A stretch of 64,000 nucleotides of DNA from G965267605 sp965267605 (GTDB lineage: Bacteria; Bacteroidota; Bacteroidia; Flavobacteriales_E; Vicingaceae), in contig OZ254088.1 of NCBI GenBank assembly GCA_965267605.1, positions 496,001 to 560,000 of the forward strand, given 5' to 3'. The notes below the pieces were generated by a model. That model was not told where the DNA came from. It ran no database searches and worked only from the letters and a program-made list of their open reading frames with translations. Shown here piece after piece: positions 1-7,845 of the stretch (positions are counted from its first letter, which is position 1; each line of letters opens with the position of its first letter). The position numbers were made by a program, and so were the translations under genes.

Positions 1-1
1 C

Positions 2-373
2 CAGGGAATTGTAAGTCACGGATGTGGGAAGTTGAGTTGGGGAAGTGATGAAACAAAAACAACCCCTGTCTTCAGCAATACTCCTGAGTCACATTTATCT
101 TCAATTGGCAAGTATAGAATTGGTAAAAGAGGATACAGCAGTTGGGGCATTCATGTAAAGTATTGGCTACATGGACTTGATAAGACAAATAGCAATGCGG
201 TTAAACGCATTATTGTTCTTCATGGGTGGGACATGGTACCCGAATCTAATGTATATCCTCAGGGTTGTCCGGAAGGTTGGGGGTGCCCGGCAGTTAGCAA
301 TGGTTTTATGAAACGCATTGATAAGCGCCTGAAGGCCAGTTCTAAAGGAGTGTTACTCTGGATGTTTAATTAA
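2..373 (+). CDS. Murein L,D-transpeptidase family protein (YkuD_2), 5' truncated
   Basis: The reading frame is open to the left edge, so only the C-terminal part of about 123 residues is present and the start lies outside the window. It carries the family pattern of YkuD_2 catalytic domains: FSN..SH.SS.G, then an Ile/Val-rich strand ending VLHGWDMV, then the catalytic stretch GWGCPAVS, where His and Cys are the expected active-site residues. Such proteins are exported and are thought to act on peptidoglycan cross-links; the activity itself is inferred from family. The 3' end overlaps the convergent neighbour by 8 bases. Family assignment is fairly sure; the exact reaction is not. Confidence 0.8.
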   Translation, partial: QGIVSHGCGKLSWGSDETKTTPVFSNTPESHLSSIGKYRIGKRGYSSWGIHVKYWLHGLDKTNSNAVKRIIVLHGWDMVPESNVYPQGCPEGWGCPAVSNGFMKRIDKRLKASSKGVLLWMFN

Positions 374-1958
374 GCACTTCTACAGGGAAAAGGATATCCA
401 TTCTCAAGTACTTATAACTCATCTCCTCCTTTTTCCATTTGCCGTCAACTTTGTAATTGATAACTGGTGCCCCTGGCAGTTTCAATGTTTTAAGCTTCAA
501 GCCTTTTACAACATTGAGGTATTGCTCAAGGGTCTTCTTGCCTTCGGCAGTTTTTTCTGCTTCCATACCGCTCAACTTCAATTCTGGTTCTCCCAGTCCG
601 TTCTTGGTAATAGGCATAAGAATGGTTGCTCTCAGGTGCTGGTCGATCAGATTTGGCACGGCAGCAGTGACTTTAGCATTAATGGCCTCTGAAAGCGTAT
701 TGCCATTCCACGTTTCCGCTCCTTTGATTTCTACTACATCTCCTGTTTCGATGCGGAGGAATTCATCGAGTGCTGGTTGTAGTTTGATGTCAACACGGCT
801 CGTGTACTTAAACTCGGGTGGCCCTTGTTGCTGTTCAAATACCACCTTTGGCAGGATGGTCTTGTTCTTCTCATAGTCTTTAAAGACACAAATGCCTTTC
901 GAAACTGCCTGGTCGTACTTGTATGTTTTGGTCTTACCGCCTTCTTCAACAATTACTGCAGTAGGTTTGCCATTGGTCTTCATGACGGCACACATGTACG
1001 TGAGCACCCCACCTTCAAATCTTTCCTCCTTAACGAACTTTCGATTCTTATCCAGCCAGAACTTGCTCGTAGTTCCTCCGCCATCATTACTGATCTCGAA
1101 ATATGTGTAGTCTGTTGAAATGGCGGCCATCGCGTCAGATATCTTGCTGTGCGATCCGTACCAGGCGCGGTGCAGAACCTGGTCTCCTCCTCGTTGCATC
1201 AGTCTAATGATCACACTGTCTTTGTTAAACCGCTTGTAGCTAAGCTCGTAGGAATGTTTGTCGCCATTGTAGGTTACTTTCCTTCTCGCTTCTTCATAGC
1301 CTTTGAACCACCTTTGGTCTTTACCAACAGCATTTAGCAGGTATACCACTCTACCATCTTCTTTCTTCTCACAGTACAAAGTGTCTTTGTCTTTTGTAGT
1401 TGCCTGAAAATTGTGGATGTGCTTGCCCATTTCCAGATACGTGGTACGTGTTTCCGTTTTCGTGCCATCCTTGGTGGTGCGGATATTGATCCTTCTTCCC
1501 TTCTCTGAAACATCGTTGGTTTCCACGGTACCATTAGGATGGTATACCTCACTTGTAAAAAGTAAGGGTGTGTTATGTCTGGAGAAGTACTTGGTAGACT
1601 TCCTGTTTACATAGTTGATGGTTTCTTTACCACCATCGGTCCTACGAATGATGATATTGGTGAGCTCACCCTTTTCACCAAACTTCCTGATCGTTGTTCC
1701 TTTCTGAGATTGAATTACTCTGAATACGTAAGCATTGTCTATGTTCTGTGGACTTACGTCATAAGGTACACCTTTGAAATAGAGTAGTGTATCCTTTCCC
1801 ATAATTAAGGCGGCCTCCTCAATACTGTTGGTTTCTGCAACCTTCTTGAGTTTATCGACAATCTTCTTGGCCATTGTTTCATCGGCAAGAATGTGCATTT
1901 GCTGTGCATTGGCGCCCAAGGCCAGCAAGATCAGAATGGTGGTTAAGCGTGTTCTCAT
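366..1958 (-). CDS. Secreted protein of unknown function
   Basis: About 530 residues if it starts at the ATG followed by RTRLTTILILLALGANAQ, a clear signal peptide cleaved near the AQ. An in-frame start 25 codons upstream would put a non-signal extension ahead of this and is less likely. The middle is full of short beta-rich, charged segments (for example KFWLDKNRKFVKEERFEGG) that look like MORN/YwqK-type repeats. The last 120 residues (from about GDVVEIKGAE) look like a small alpha/beta domain of the kind seen at the end of TonB-like periplasmic proteins, but no firm family can be named. Probably periplasmic or outer-membrane attached. It is convergent with the transpeptidase fragment. Confidence 0.7.
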   Translation of the reverse strand: MRTRLTTILILLALGANAQQMHILADETMAKKIVDKLKKVAETNSIEEAALIMGKDTLLYFKGVPYDVSPQNIDNAYVFRVIQSQKGTTIRKFGEKGELTNIIIRRTDGGKETINYVNRKSTKYFSRHNTPLLFTSEVYHPNGTVETNDVSEKGRRINIRTTKDGTKTETRTTYLEMGKHIHNFQATTKDKDTLYCEKKEDGRVVYLLNAVGKDQRWFKGYEEARRKVTYNGDKHSYELSYKRFNKDSVIIRLMQRGGDQVLHRAWYGSHSKISDAMAAISTDYTYFEISNDGGGTTSKFWLDKNRKFVKEERFEGGVLTYMCAVMKTNGKPTAVIVEEGGKTKTYKYDQAVSKGICVFKDYEKNKTILPKVVFEQQQGPPEFKYTSRVDIKLQPALDEFLRIETGDVVEIKGAETWNGNTLSEAINAKVTAAVPNLIDQHLRATILMPITKNGLGEPELKLSGMEAEKTAEGKKTLEQYLNVVKGLKLKTLKLPGAPVINYKVDGKWKKEEMSYKYLRMDILFPVEVLN

Positions 1959-2104
1959 ACTACGAATATGTTCATTCAGACGATACCATGCAATTACTGT
2001 TCCGGTACGTGCTGTGTGCTGGTAAGACGACAAAAACGCGCTTGATGTTGCTTGACTTAAAATGAAAAAGAGAAAATCGTAACTTTCCGTAAACGCTCTT
2101 GACT

Positions 2105-3304
2105 ATGAAACCTAAACTACTTTCTAAAGTTCGGGATTACTCTGTGCTCGCAACGGCAGCAGTTGCTGCGAATAGCGCAGATGCCCAGATCATATATACA
2201 GATATCAATCCAGACCAGGTCTTTAACGGCAATGGTTCTTACAATCTGGATCTGAACAATGATCTCACGAATGATTTCATTTTAAACATTTCTGGTAATA
2301 CAAATTCTGCTTTCGTTACCGTCAATCCACAAAGCGGTAACCAGGTATTGGGATCTGGTTCGGATTCAAATGCATGGAATTATCCGTTTGCGATTACCAA
2401 GAACAATGGTATTTCAGCTGGACAGGTGGCGTGGTTCAAGAACGCAACCAGTAAGTCGGCTTTACTATCGTATTACTATTGGGGATCCACTTCGTATTCG
2501 AGTTTTGGAAATTGGGCTAATCAGACAGACAAGTATTTAGGCTTGCGTCTTGTGCTGGGCGCAGATACGGTATACGGATGGGCACGATTAGATGTGGCTG
2601 GCGATGCCAGTTCATTTACTATCAAGGATTATGCATACCAGGCTTGTCCGGGACTTCCTATCCTGGCGGGTGACAGTACAACAGATTCTGCAGCTGTTGC
2701 TATGAACGTTGTAGGAAATGATTTTCGCGACAATGGTGATGGTACTGATCTCGAAATTCGGTTTGATAAGCCAGCTTCGGAAGTTGGAATTACGGAGTAC
2801 AGGATCATGATTGTGAAGCGAGCATTCTCGGCTACATTCAATGTAGATTCTGCCAAAGCGGTACCTCCAGGTAATTACATCTCACATATCCCTAACGGTA
2901 ACAATTATGTAGATACAATGATGGCAACCACACAGGACGTGGATGGTAATGTGTTGGTGCCTAATCTGCCTTATACGATATTCGTTTTGAGCATTCACGA
3001 TGGTGTGAATAAGTCAGGTCCAAACCTTTCTGCTGGATTTGATACAATTATAAGTGACCTTAGTGCTGGCCTCGCTGAACGCGAAGTGTTGAAGTTCAAG
3101 GCTTACGCTTACGATCAGAAATTGGTGCTGGATGTAGACCCTTCATTGGTTGGCCAGGATGTTCAGGTAATGGACAACAATGGCCGATTGATTCGCCAGG
3201 CGCGCATTGCCGCCACGCGCGAAACCATTGGTCTTGGAAACCTTTCAACTGGAGTTTATCTGGTAAGAATAGGGGAGGGTACGCTGAAGGTATTGGTAGA
3301 ATAA
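2105..3304 (+). CDS. T9SS-secreted protein of unknown function
   Basis: About 399 residues starting MKPKLLSKVRDY; an in-frame TTG two codons upstream is less likely. The N-terminus is an export signal ending around NSADAQ. The body is beta-rich with no recognised catalytic motif and includes repeated Asp/Asn-rich turns (DINPDQ, NGNGSYNLDLNND). The C-terminus (from about LKFKAYAYDQ) has the shape of a type A T9SS sorting domain: a Val/Leu-rich strand, VMDNNGRLIRQ, then LSTGVYLVRIG and a short basic tail. It should be exported by the Sec system and then moved across the outer membrane by T9SS. A TAACTTTC box 17 bases upstream is a near match to the Bacteroidota -7 element. Confidence 0.8.
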   Translation: MKPKLLSKVRDYSVLATAAVAANSADAQIIYTDINPDQVFNGNGSYNLDLNNDLTNDFILNISGNTNSAFVTVNPQSGNQVLGSGSDSNAWNYPFAITKNNGISAGQVAWFKNATSKSALLSYYYWGSTSYSSFGNWANQTDKYLGLRLVLGADTVYGWARLDVAGDASSFTIKDYAYQACPGLPILAGDSTTDSAAVAMNVVGNDFRDNGDGTDLEIRFDKPASEVGITEYRIMIVKRAFSATFNVDSAKAVPPGNYISHIPNGNNYVDTMMATTQDVDGNVLVPNLPYTIFVLSIHDGVNKSGPNLSAGFDTIISDLSAGLAEREVLKFKAYAYDQKLVLDVDPSLVGQDVQVMDNNGRLIRQARIAATRETIGLGNLSTGVYLVRIGEGTLKVLVE

Positions 3305-3308
3305 GGAA

Positions 3309-3329
3309 GCGCTGGGCAAAGCCCAGCGC
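3309..3329 (+). terminator. Hairpin after the T9SS cargo gene
   Basis: A perfect 9-bp stem (gcgctgggc / gcccagcgc) with a 3-base AAA loop begins 5 bases after the stop codon of the T9SS cargo gene. No clear T-run follows, so it may act as a processing or stability hairpin rather than a full intrinsic terminator. Confidence 0.55.
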
Positions 3330-3460
3330 GACCCCTGCTTTAAGTGCGCGATTTGCTTACTTATTCTTGAATGTCGTGCCAATCTCAGGCACAACCTGAA
3401 TCAGGAGTTGCGCTTTTTGGAGAGAGATTAGCTTTCATGTATGACGGCCAGCAGTGCTAT

Positions 3461-4207
3461 TTAGTTGCCTTCTGAGAAGCGGTAATTCACTCTAATATTG
3501 AGAAATGTGGCTTCCCCACCTATCCATTCCAGGTCGGGTTTGGTCATTACTCCTGCCGGGTCAGAGATGATGTCGTGATTGATAAAGCAGTTGAAGAACA
3601 GATAAAGGTATAATTGGTAATCGAAGCTTACTCGTTTCAACGGGTACCATGAAAATCCCGCTCCCACTCTAGGCCCAACCGTAAAATAATTGGCACGTGA
3701 AATGCCCTCAGGCCCCCATTGACCCTGGGCGGTGTTTGCGTTCACCCACCCGCTGTTCTGTGTGGAGAAGAACACATTGTTATAGGTTTGCCGGTGCTCC
3801 AACCACCCGATACCCAGCCTAATGCTTCTGAAGAAAACGAACTTCTTTAAGGTATCGTAGTAGGTGTTGTAGCCCAGGAATAAACCTGTCGCATGGTATT
3901 CATTTCCCCAGTGGCGGTAATCAGCACGGTTACCCGAAGTGCTTACAAGTTCAAGGTCTCTTCCACCAGACTTTGTGCTAAGCTGGTATTGATATCGAAA
4001 GGATAGAACCGGGCTACGTTTTGCCCTGACGTATTTGTAGGTGAGTTCAGCAGCCCAGGCACCCATTTGAGCGGGTATTGCAGTAGCTACTATGGGTGAC
4101 ACGTCTACTCCAATCTCATGAGGGAGCTTGGGGCCTTCATAGTAATCCTGCCCAATTGCCAAAAGCGCAGCGCAGCATAACACAGCAAGAAAGCTATACT
4201 TCATCAT
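3461..4207 (-). CDS. Probable outer-membrane beta-barrel protein, unknown function
   Basis: About 248 residues from MMKYSFLAVLCCAALLAIG, a signal peptide. A start five codons upstream (MPNRT) is possible but adds nothing to the signal. The mature part alternates aromatic and polar residues in strand-like blocks (YKYVRAKRSPVLSFRYQYQL, FVFFRSIRLGIGWLEH, VSFDYQLYLYLFF) and ends NIRVNYRFSEGN, the aromatic-ended last strand typical of outer-membrane barrels. No specific family is recognised. It stands alone, with the dgkA-like gene 77 bases upstream on the same strand. Confidence 0.65.
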   Translation of the reverse strand: MMKYSFLAVLCCAALLAIGQDYYEGPKLPHEIGVDVSPIVATAIPAQMGAWAAELTYKYVRAKRSPVLSFRYQYQLSTKSGGRDLELVSTSGNRADYRHWGNEYHATGLFLGYNTYYDTLKKFVFFRSIRLGIGWLEHRQTYNNVFFSTQNSGWVNANTAQGQWGPEGISRANYFTVGPRVGAGFSWYPLKRVSFDYQLYLYLFFNCFINHDIISDPAGVMTKPDLEWIGGEATFLNIRVNYRFSEGN

Positions 4208-4284
4208 TGTGCGATTTGGCAATCGGGAGGAGAAACGCTAAGACTAAGTATAGAACTGTTGGGGCCTCAATTTATTATTTGAGC

Positions 4285-4671
4285 CTACAGAAATTTGGGG
4301 ATGAAAAGCAAGCAGCCAACCACCACTGCAACGATGCTTGCTACCAGAACGGCTGCACTGGAAATGTCCTTACATGCTTTTACCATTGGGTGCTTTTCTG
4401 GGGCTACATGATCAGCCAGGTATTCGAGCGCTGTGTTTATAAGCTCGATGGAGATTACAAAGCCAATGGTTAAGGCCAGGATGATCCATTCCGTTGTATC
4501 GAGTTTGACCCACCAACCAAGTGCGGATACACCGATAGCGGCAATCATGTGGATGGAAAGATTGGGTTCTGTCCGGAAGGCAGTTCCTAAACCCTCAAAT
4601 GCGTAACCGAAGCTTTTGATCCTGCTTGACAAGGACCAGTTGCTCGAATTCTTTCCCTCCGGTTTCTTCAT
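4285..4671 (-). CDS. dgkA: Diacylglycerol kinase family membrane protein
   Basis: A 128-residue integral membrane protein of the small prokaryotic DgkA family, which phosphorylates diacylglycerol or undecaprenol at the inner membrane. The diagnostic region is present: E-L-I-N-T-A-L-E-Y-L-A-D followed by H..VKACKDISSAAVL, where the Glu and Asp/Lys residues form the active site. Three hydrophobic segments are visible (about residues 40-60, 62-80 and 105-125). The N-terminal WSLSSRIKSFGYAFEGLG helix is also typical. Whether the substrate is diacylglycerol or undecaprenol cannot be read from sequence. Confidence 0.9.
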   Translation of the reverse strand: MKKPEGKNSSNWSLSSRIKSFGYAFEGLGTAFRTEPNLSIHMIAAIGVSALGWWVKLDTTEWIILALTIGFVISIELINTALEYLADHVAPEKHPMVKACKDISSAAVLVASIVAVVVGCLLFIPKFL

Positions 4672-4680
4672 TAAAATGAA

Positions 4681-4702
4681 AAGGGGGTGTTGCCACCCCC
4701 TT
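4681..4702 (-). terminator. Intrinsic terminator after the glycine-rich gene
   Basis: A perfect 9-bp stem (aagggggtg / caccccctt) with a 4-base loop lies 11 bases past the stop of the glycine-rich protein gene. Read on the minus strand it is followed by TTCATTTT, a T-rich tail that fits an intrinsic terminator. It separates that gene from the downstream dgkA-like gene. Confidence 0.75.
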
Positions 4703-4712
4703 ATGTTAATCG

Positions 4713-6263
4713 TTAATGTTTGACCACCTTGCCAACACTTAAGACTTTATTCTTTTCAAGGAGTTTGATGGTATACATACCCACATCAAGTGACCGGCTA
4801 TCAATCGTTTGATTTGAGCGTACCTGCTCCTGAAGTACAACCTGCCCAACGGTATTGAACACGATCAATTCATATTGCTCGGATCCTGTTGCACCCTCAA
4901 CCCGGATCGTAAACTGATCTTTGAATGGTACAGGGAACATGCTCACCTTATCGTTGAATACATAGTCGTTAATGCCAACACAAGGCTCCACTTCAATGTT
5001 CACCGTATCTGAGTTTGAGCAACCGTTACCATCGGTGTATGTGTACACAATTTCGTGGTTACCCGTTCCAGCAGTACCTGGATTGAAGTTGGTGCCAGAC
5101 ACACCTGATCCGCTGAACGTGCCACCTGAAGGTGTACCTGTTAGGACGATCGGTCCACTTTGTACACAGACAGTGTCTTGAGCAGCTGCCATCAAAACAT
5201 TTGGTAACTGATTAACCGTTACGGTTACGGTATCAGTTGCCTGACAACCTCCCGCGCCCGTACCAGTAACAATGTAGTTTCTGGTAGAATCTGCGTTGAA
5301 CTGCACACCATCGGAAACACCGTGGTTCCACGTATAAGTAGATGCGTTTCCTGAACCTGTAAGGGTAAGTGGTTGACCAGCACATACTGTAGTATCGTTG
5401 CCTCCCATAACGGTTACGTTTCCATTGGCTATAACGGTAATGATTACCAATCCATCAGCGGCATTGTTTCCAGCTGTAAATACAGGATTGGCCAGGGTTC
5501 CGCTCCACGAGGAACCACCACCGCCACCAGCGTTGCTGTTTTGGCCTCCTGAGGCGCCTCCGCCACCGTAGTAGCCTCCGCCACCACCGCCAGGACCAGT
5601 GCTACCGCCACCGGCACCACCAACTCCGAGTGTTCCAGCATTTCCGTTAGCAAAGCCGCTGTTGACTCCAAATGCGCCACCGCTGTTAAGGCCTCCGCCT
5701 CCACCGGCACCACCGTTGTTACCTCCGTTACCAACGCCACCGGCACCACCGTTCAATCCACCGTTTGCACCTCCAACAGGAGGTCCCTGAAGATTGGCGC
5801 CTATTCCACCGCCACCTCCGGCATAGTTAGAACCAACGGTTCCACCACCGCCTGTTCCGCCCGGAGCGTTTGGATTTGTAGCACCAGCACCGCCACCACC
5901 ACCGGCAACAATTACACGGTCGTTAAGTGTAGTTCCACCAACGCGAACATCGGTAGCACCACCACCATTACCACCGCCTGAATGTCCAGCACCACCGCCA
6001 TTGTAACCGTTCATTCCACCAACATAGACGAACAACTGCTGGCCTGGGATTACATTCATTTCTGCGGTAACAGTACCACCATTGGCACCTTGTGAAGTAC
6101 TTGAATTTGCACCACGTGCACCGCGACATTCAATGGTTACCTTGCACGCTCCGTTAGGAACGGTATAGATCTGCTGTGCACCGGTAAAGGCAAACGTTTG
6201 TGCCTGCGAGAATCCGATCGCAGATATTGTAAGCCCTGAAATAAATAGTAGAAGTTTCTTCAT
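4713..6263 (-). CDS. Large glycine-rich T9SS-secreted surface protein
   Basis: About 516 residues from MKKLLLFISGLTISAIG, a signal peptide; seven residues upstream (MNQFSNT) are probably untranslated. After a short beta-rich lead (FAFTGAQQIYTVPNGACKVTIECRGARG) there is a glycine-rich block, about residues 60-275, with runs such as GGGGGAGATNPNAPG. This is like the glycine-rich domain found in ALK/LTK receptors and in many bacterial surface proteins. Two Ig/PKD-like repeats follow (TVCAGQPLTLTGSG; TVCVQSGPIVLTGTPSGG), then a type A T9SS sorting domain (MFPVPFKDQFTIRVEG ... DVGMYTIKLLEKNK). Likely a cell-surface adhesin or matrix protein; the role is inferred from architecture only. Confidence 0.85.
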   Translation of the reverse strand: MKKLLLFISGLTISAIGFSQAQTFAFTGAQQIYTVPNGACKVTIECRGARGANSSTSQGANGGTVTAEMNVIPGQQLFVYVGGMNGYNGGGAGHSGGGNGGGATDVRVGGTTLNDRVIVAGGGGGAGATNPNAPGGTGGGGTVGSNYAGGGGGIGANLQGPPVGGANGGLNGGAGGVGNGGNNGGAGGGGGLNSGGAFGVNSGFANGNAGTLGVGGAGGGSTGPGGGGGGYYGGGGASGGQNSNAGGGGGSSWSGTLANPVFTAGNNAADGLVIITVIANGNVTVMGGNDTTVCAGQPLTLTGSGNASTYTWNHGVSDGVQFNADSTRNYIVTGTGAGGCQATDTVTVTVNQLPNVLMAAAQDTVCVQSGPIVLTGTPSGGTFSGSGVSGTNFNPGTAGTGNHEIVYTYTDGNGCSNSDTVNIEVEPCVGINDYVFNDKVSMFPVPFKDQFTIRVEGATGSEQYELIVFNTVGQVVLQEQVRSNQTIDSRSLDVGMYTIKLLEKNKVLSVGKVVKH

Positions 6264-6322
6264 AGTATTAGAGAATTGGTTCACTTACAAGATAGACCTT
6301 CTCCAATGAATTGGCAAGAGTA

Positions 6323-7018
6323 CTATTCCTTGCCAATAGCTTGCTCGTTTACTTTGGGATATCGCATAGCGATGAGATGATGGAAGATGTAGTAAGCCGC
6401 CAGGATAAAGACACCATAACCAATGGTCATCGCCCAGGTGCGTGTGTGTTCCATTGGATAAACACATCTCTCCATAACATCGTGAAAAATAGAGGAAGGG
6501 TGAAAGAATATATCCCAGCTGTTCCATCTCACAAACCTTCCCAGGTACACGCCAAAGGATGACATGAAAACCAATCCGGATACCAGGAACCAGCTCTTGA
6601 TTTTCCCAAGACGTTGCCTGATCCAGTTGTGTATATCGTACAGAGAAAGGAAGCCCATAAGCAAGCCTGTCCAGGAGAATGCCATCAGGATCAGAATGTC
6701 GAACCACATGGGAACCCCAAATGAATGTTTGAGGTGCAGGAAATCCGTTACGATATACAGAGCGTTGGGGAAGAAGAGTAGCCAGAAGCCACCAAGAATG
6801 AATTTGGTAAGATAGGGTCTTCCCATCCTGTCAGCTCGAAGAAAAAGCCGGCTAAACACAAGTGGTAGAAAGGCTAGGAACAAGTTCCAGACCAGGAAAA
6901 GGAACATCAGGCTACCTGTTGCAGCTACGCGACAAATGACCAATACAATGCACAAACAGCAGGATAATGCAAGACCCAGCAATACGTTGAAGCTGGGATT
7001 TCGGAGAAGGTGTTTCAT
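6323..7018 (-). CDS. DUF1361 multi-pass membrane protein
   Basis: 231 residues with six to seven hydrophobic helices. The DUF1361 family pattern is present: VWNLFLAFLPL in the second helix region, then LLFFPNALYIVTDFLHL, then a WFD...FSWTGL segment and a WNSWD motif near the fifth helix. The biochemical role of the family is not established. The gene sits alone, 59 bases upstream of the glycine-rich gene on the same strand. Confidence 0.85.
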   Translation of the reverse strand: MKHLLRNPSFNVLLGLALSCCLCIVLVICRVAATGSLMFLFLVWNLFLAFLPLVFSRLFLRADRMGRPYLTKFILGGFWLLFFPNALYIVTDFLHLKHSFGVPMWFDILILMAFSWTGLLMGFLSLYDIHNWIRQRLGKIKSWFLVSGLVFMSSFGVYLGRFVRWNSWDIFFHPSSIFHDVMERCVYPMEHTRTWAMTIGYGVFILAAYYIFHHLIAMRYPKVNEQAIGKE

Positions 7019-7104
7019 GAAATTCTTTTGATCACGAAACGGTTACCGCAAGGGTGTATTGCGGAATTAAGATTTTATAACATTTCGGGTAGGTATAAAA
7101 GAAA

Positions 7105-7139
7105 AGCGGTCTGGCTTACTATACTTCGACCAAACCGCT
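7105..7139 (-). terminator. Intrinsic terminator after the OmpA-like gene
   Basis: A 10-bp stem with one G-U type mismatch (agcggtctgg / ccaaaccgct) and a 15-base loop. On the minus strand it is followed by TTTTCTTTTAT. It lies 25 bases past the stop of the OmpA-like gene. Confidence 0.7.
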
Positions 7140-7164
7140 GTTGCACGAACTGAGGGATTTATTC

Positions 7165-7602
7165 TTACAGCATCTTTATCACCATTCTTCTATTCTGCTG
7201 ATAAGCTGCCTCTTTATCTTCTGGCGAAGGCAAACGGGAAATATCCGCATCGGTGATCATTGGCTTTGATTCACCATACCCGTTGGCCACTAGCTGTTCG
7301 CTGTTAATCCCTTTCGACACCAAGTATGTCATGAAAGTTTCGGCTCTTCTTTGTGTTAGTTTCTTGTTTGTTGAAGTATCACCTCTTGAATCTGTGTGAC
7401 ATTGGATCTCAAAACGATCGTAAGGTCTTTCAGAAATGAAGTTGATGATCTCTTCCATTTTCCATTGTGCAGCATCCGGAACCTTGGGTTCATTCCACCA
7501 GCCTCGGTAAGTCAGGTGCTCAAGCGGAAGCTTGAACATGGTATCAGATTGTTTCGATCCCCCGATCCACGCTGATGTTACTATGAGGTATGCCGCTATC
7601 AT
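7165..7602 (-). CDS. OmpA-like peptidoglycan-binding domain protein
   Basis: 145 residues: a short hydrophobic leader (MIAAYLIVTSAWIGG), a linker, then a single OmpA C-terminal-like domain. Family marks are the strand IQCHTDSRGDTSTN, the LTQRRAETFMTYL helix, GINSEQLVANGYGESKP, and the NRRM ending, which together form the groove that binds diaminopimelate in peptidoglycan. No beta-barrel domain is attached, so it is a stand-alone periplasmic binding domain, perhaps tethered by its N-terminal segment. The insertion ITDADISRLPSPEDKEAAYQQN before NRRM is common in Bacteroidota members. Confidence 0.88.
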   Translation of the reverse strand: MIAAYLIVTSAWIGGSKQSDTMFKLPLEHLTYRGWWNEPKVPDAAQWKMEEIINFISERPYDRFEIQCHTDSRGDTSTNKKLTQRRAETFMTYLVSKGINSEQLVANGYGESKPMITDADISRLPSPEDKEAAYQQNRRMVIKML

Positions 7603-7813
7603 TTTCTTTTTCTTAGAATCCGATCAGGTGCAGCTGCTGCTGCACTCCGATCGAATTTCTGCCCCTTTCCATTCTTATGTAGCCGAATGTGAAAGGACTT
7701 GCTACTACATCTGGCTCTTTATATGTGGATTCAAAAATCAATTTGAATACGTTCATTTGGTTTGTTTACTTCATAATCAGGTGAGCACAAAACGTTACAC
7801 TTGTTGTTACATT

Positions 7814-7821
7814 TATTTTTG
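7814..7821 (+). promoter_or_regulatory. -7 box (TATTTTTG) ahead of the TMTC-like gene
   Basis: An exact match to the Bacteroidota -7 consensus TAnnTTTG, ending 24 bases before the GTG start of the TMTC-like gene. No good -33 TTTG is seen at the expected spacing. The 243-base gap between the divergent OmpA-like and TMTC-like genes holds no other recognisable feature. Confidence 0.5.
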
Positions 7822-7845
7822 AAAAAAATCGATAAATTCACTTAA

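Noticed and set aside
5599..5790. Pro-rich open frame antisense to the glycine-rich gene
   Set aside because: Pro codons on this strand are the complement of Gly codons on the other.
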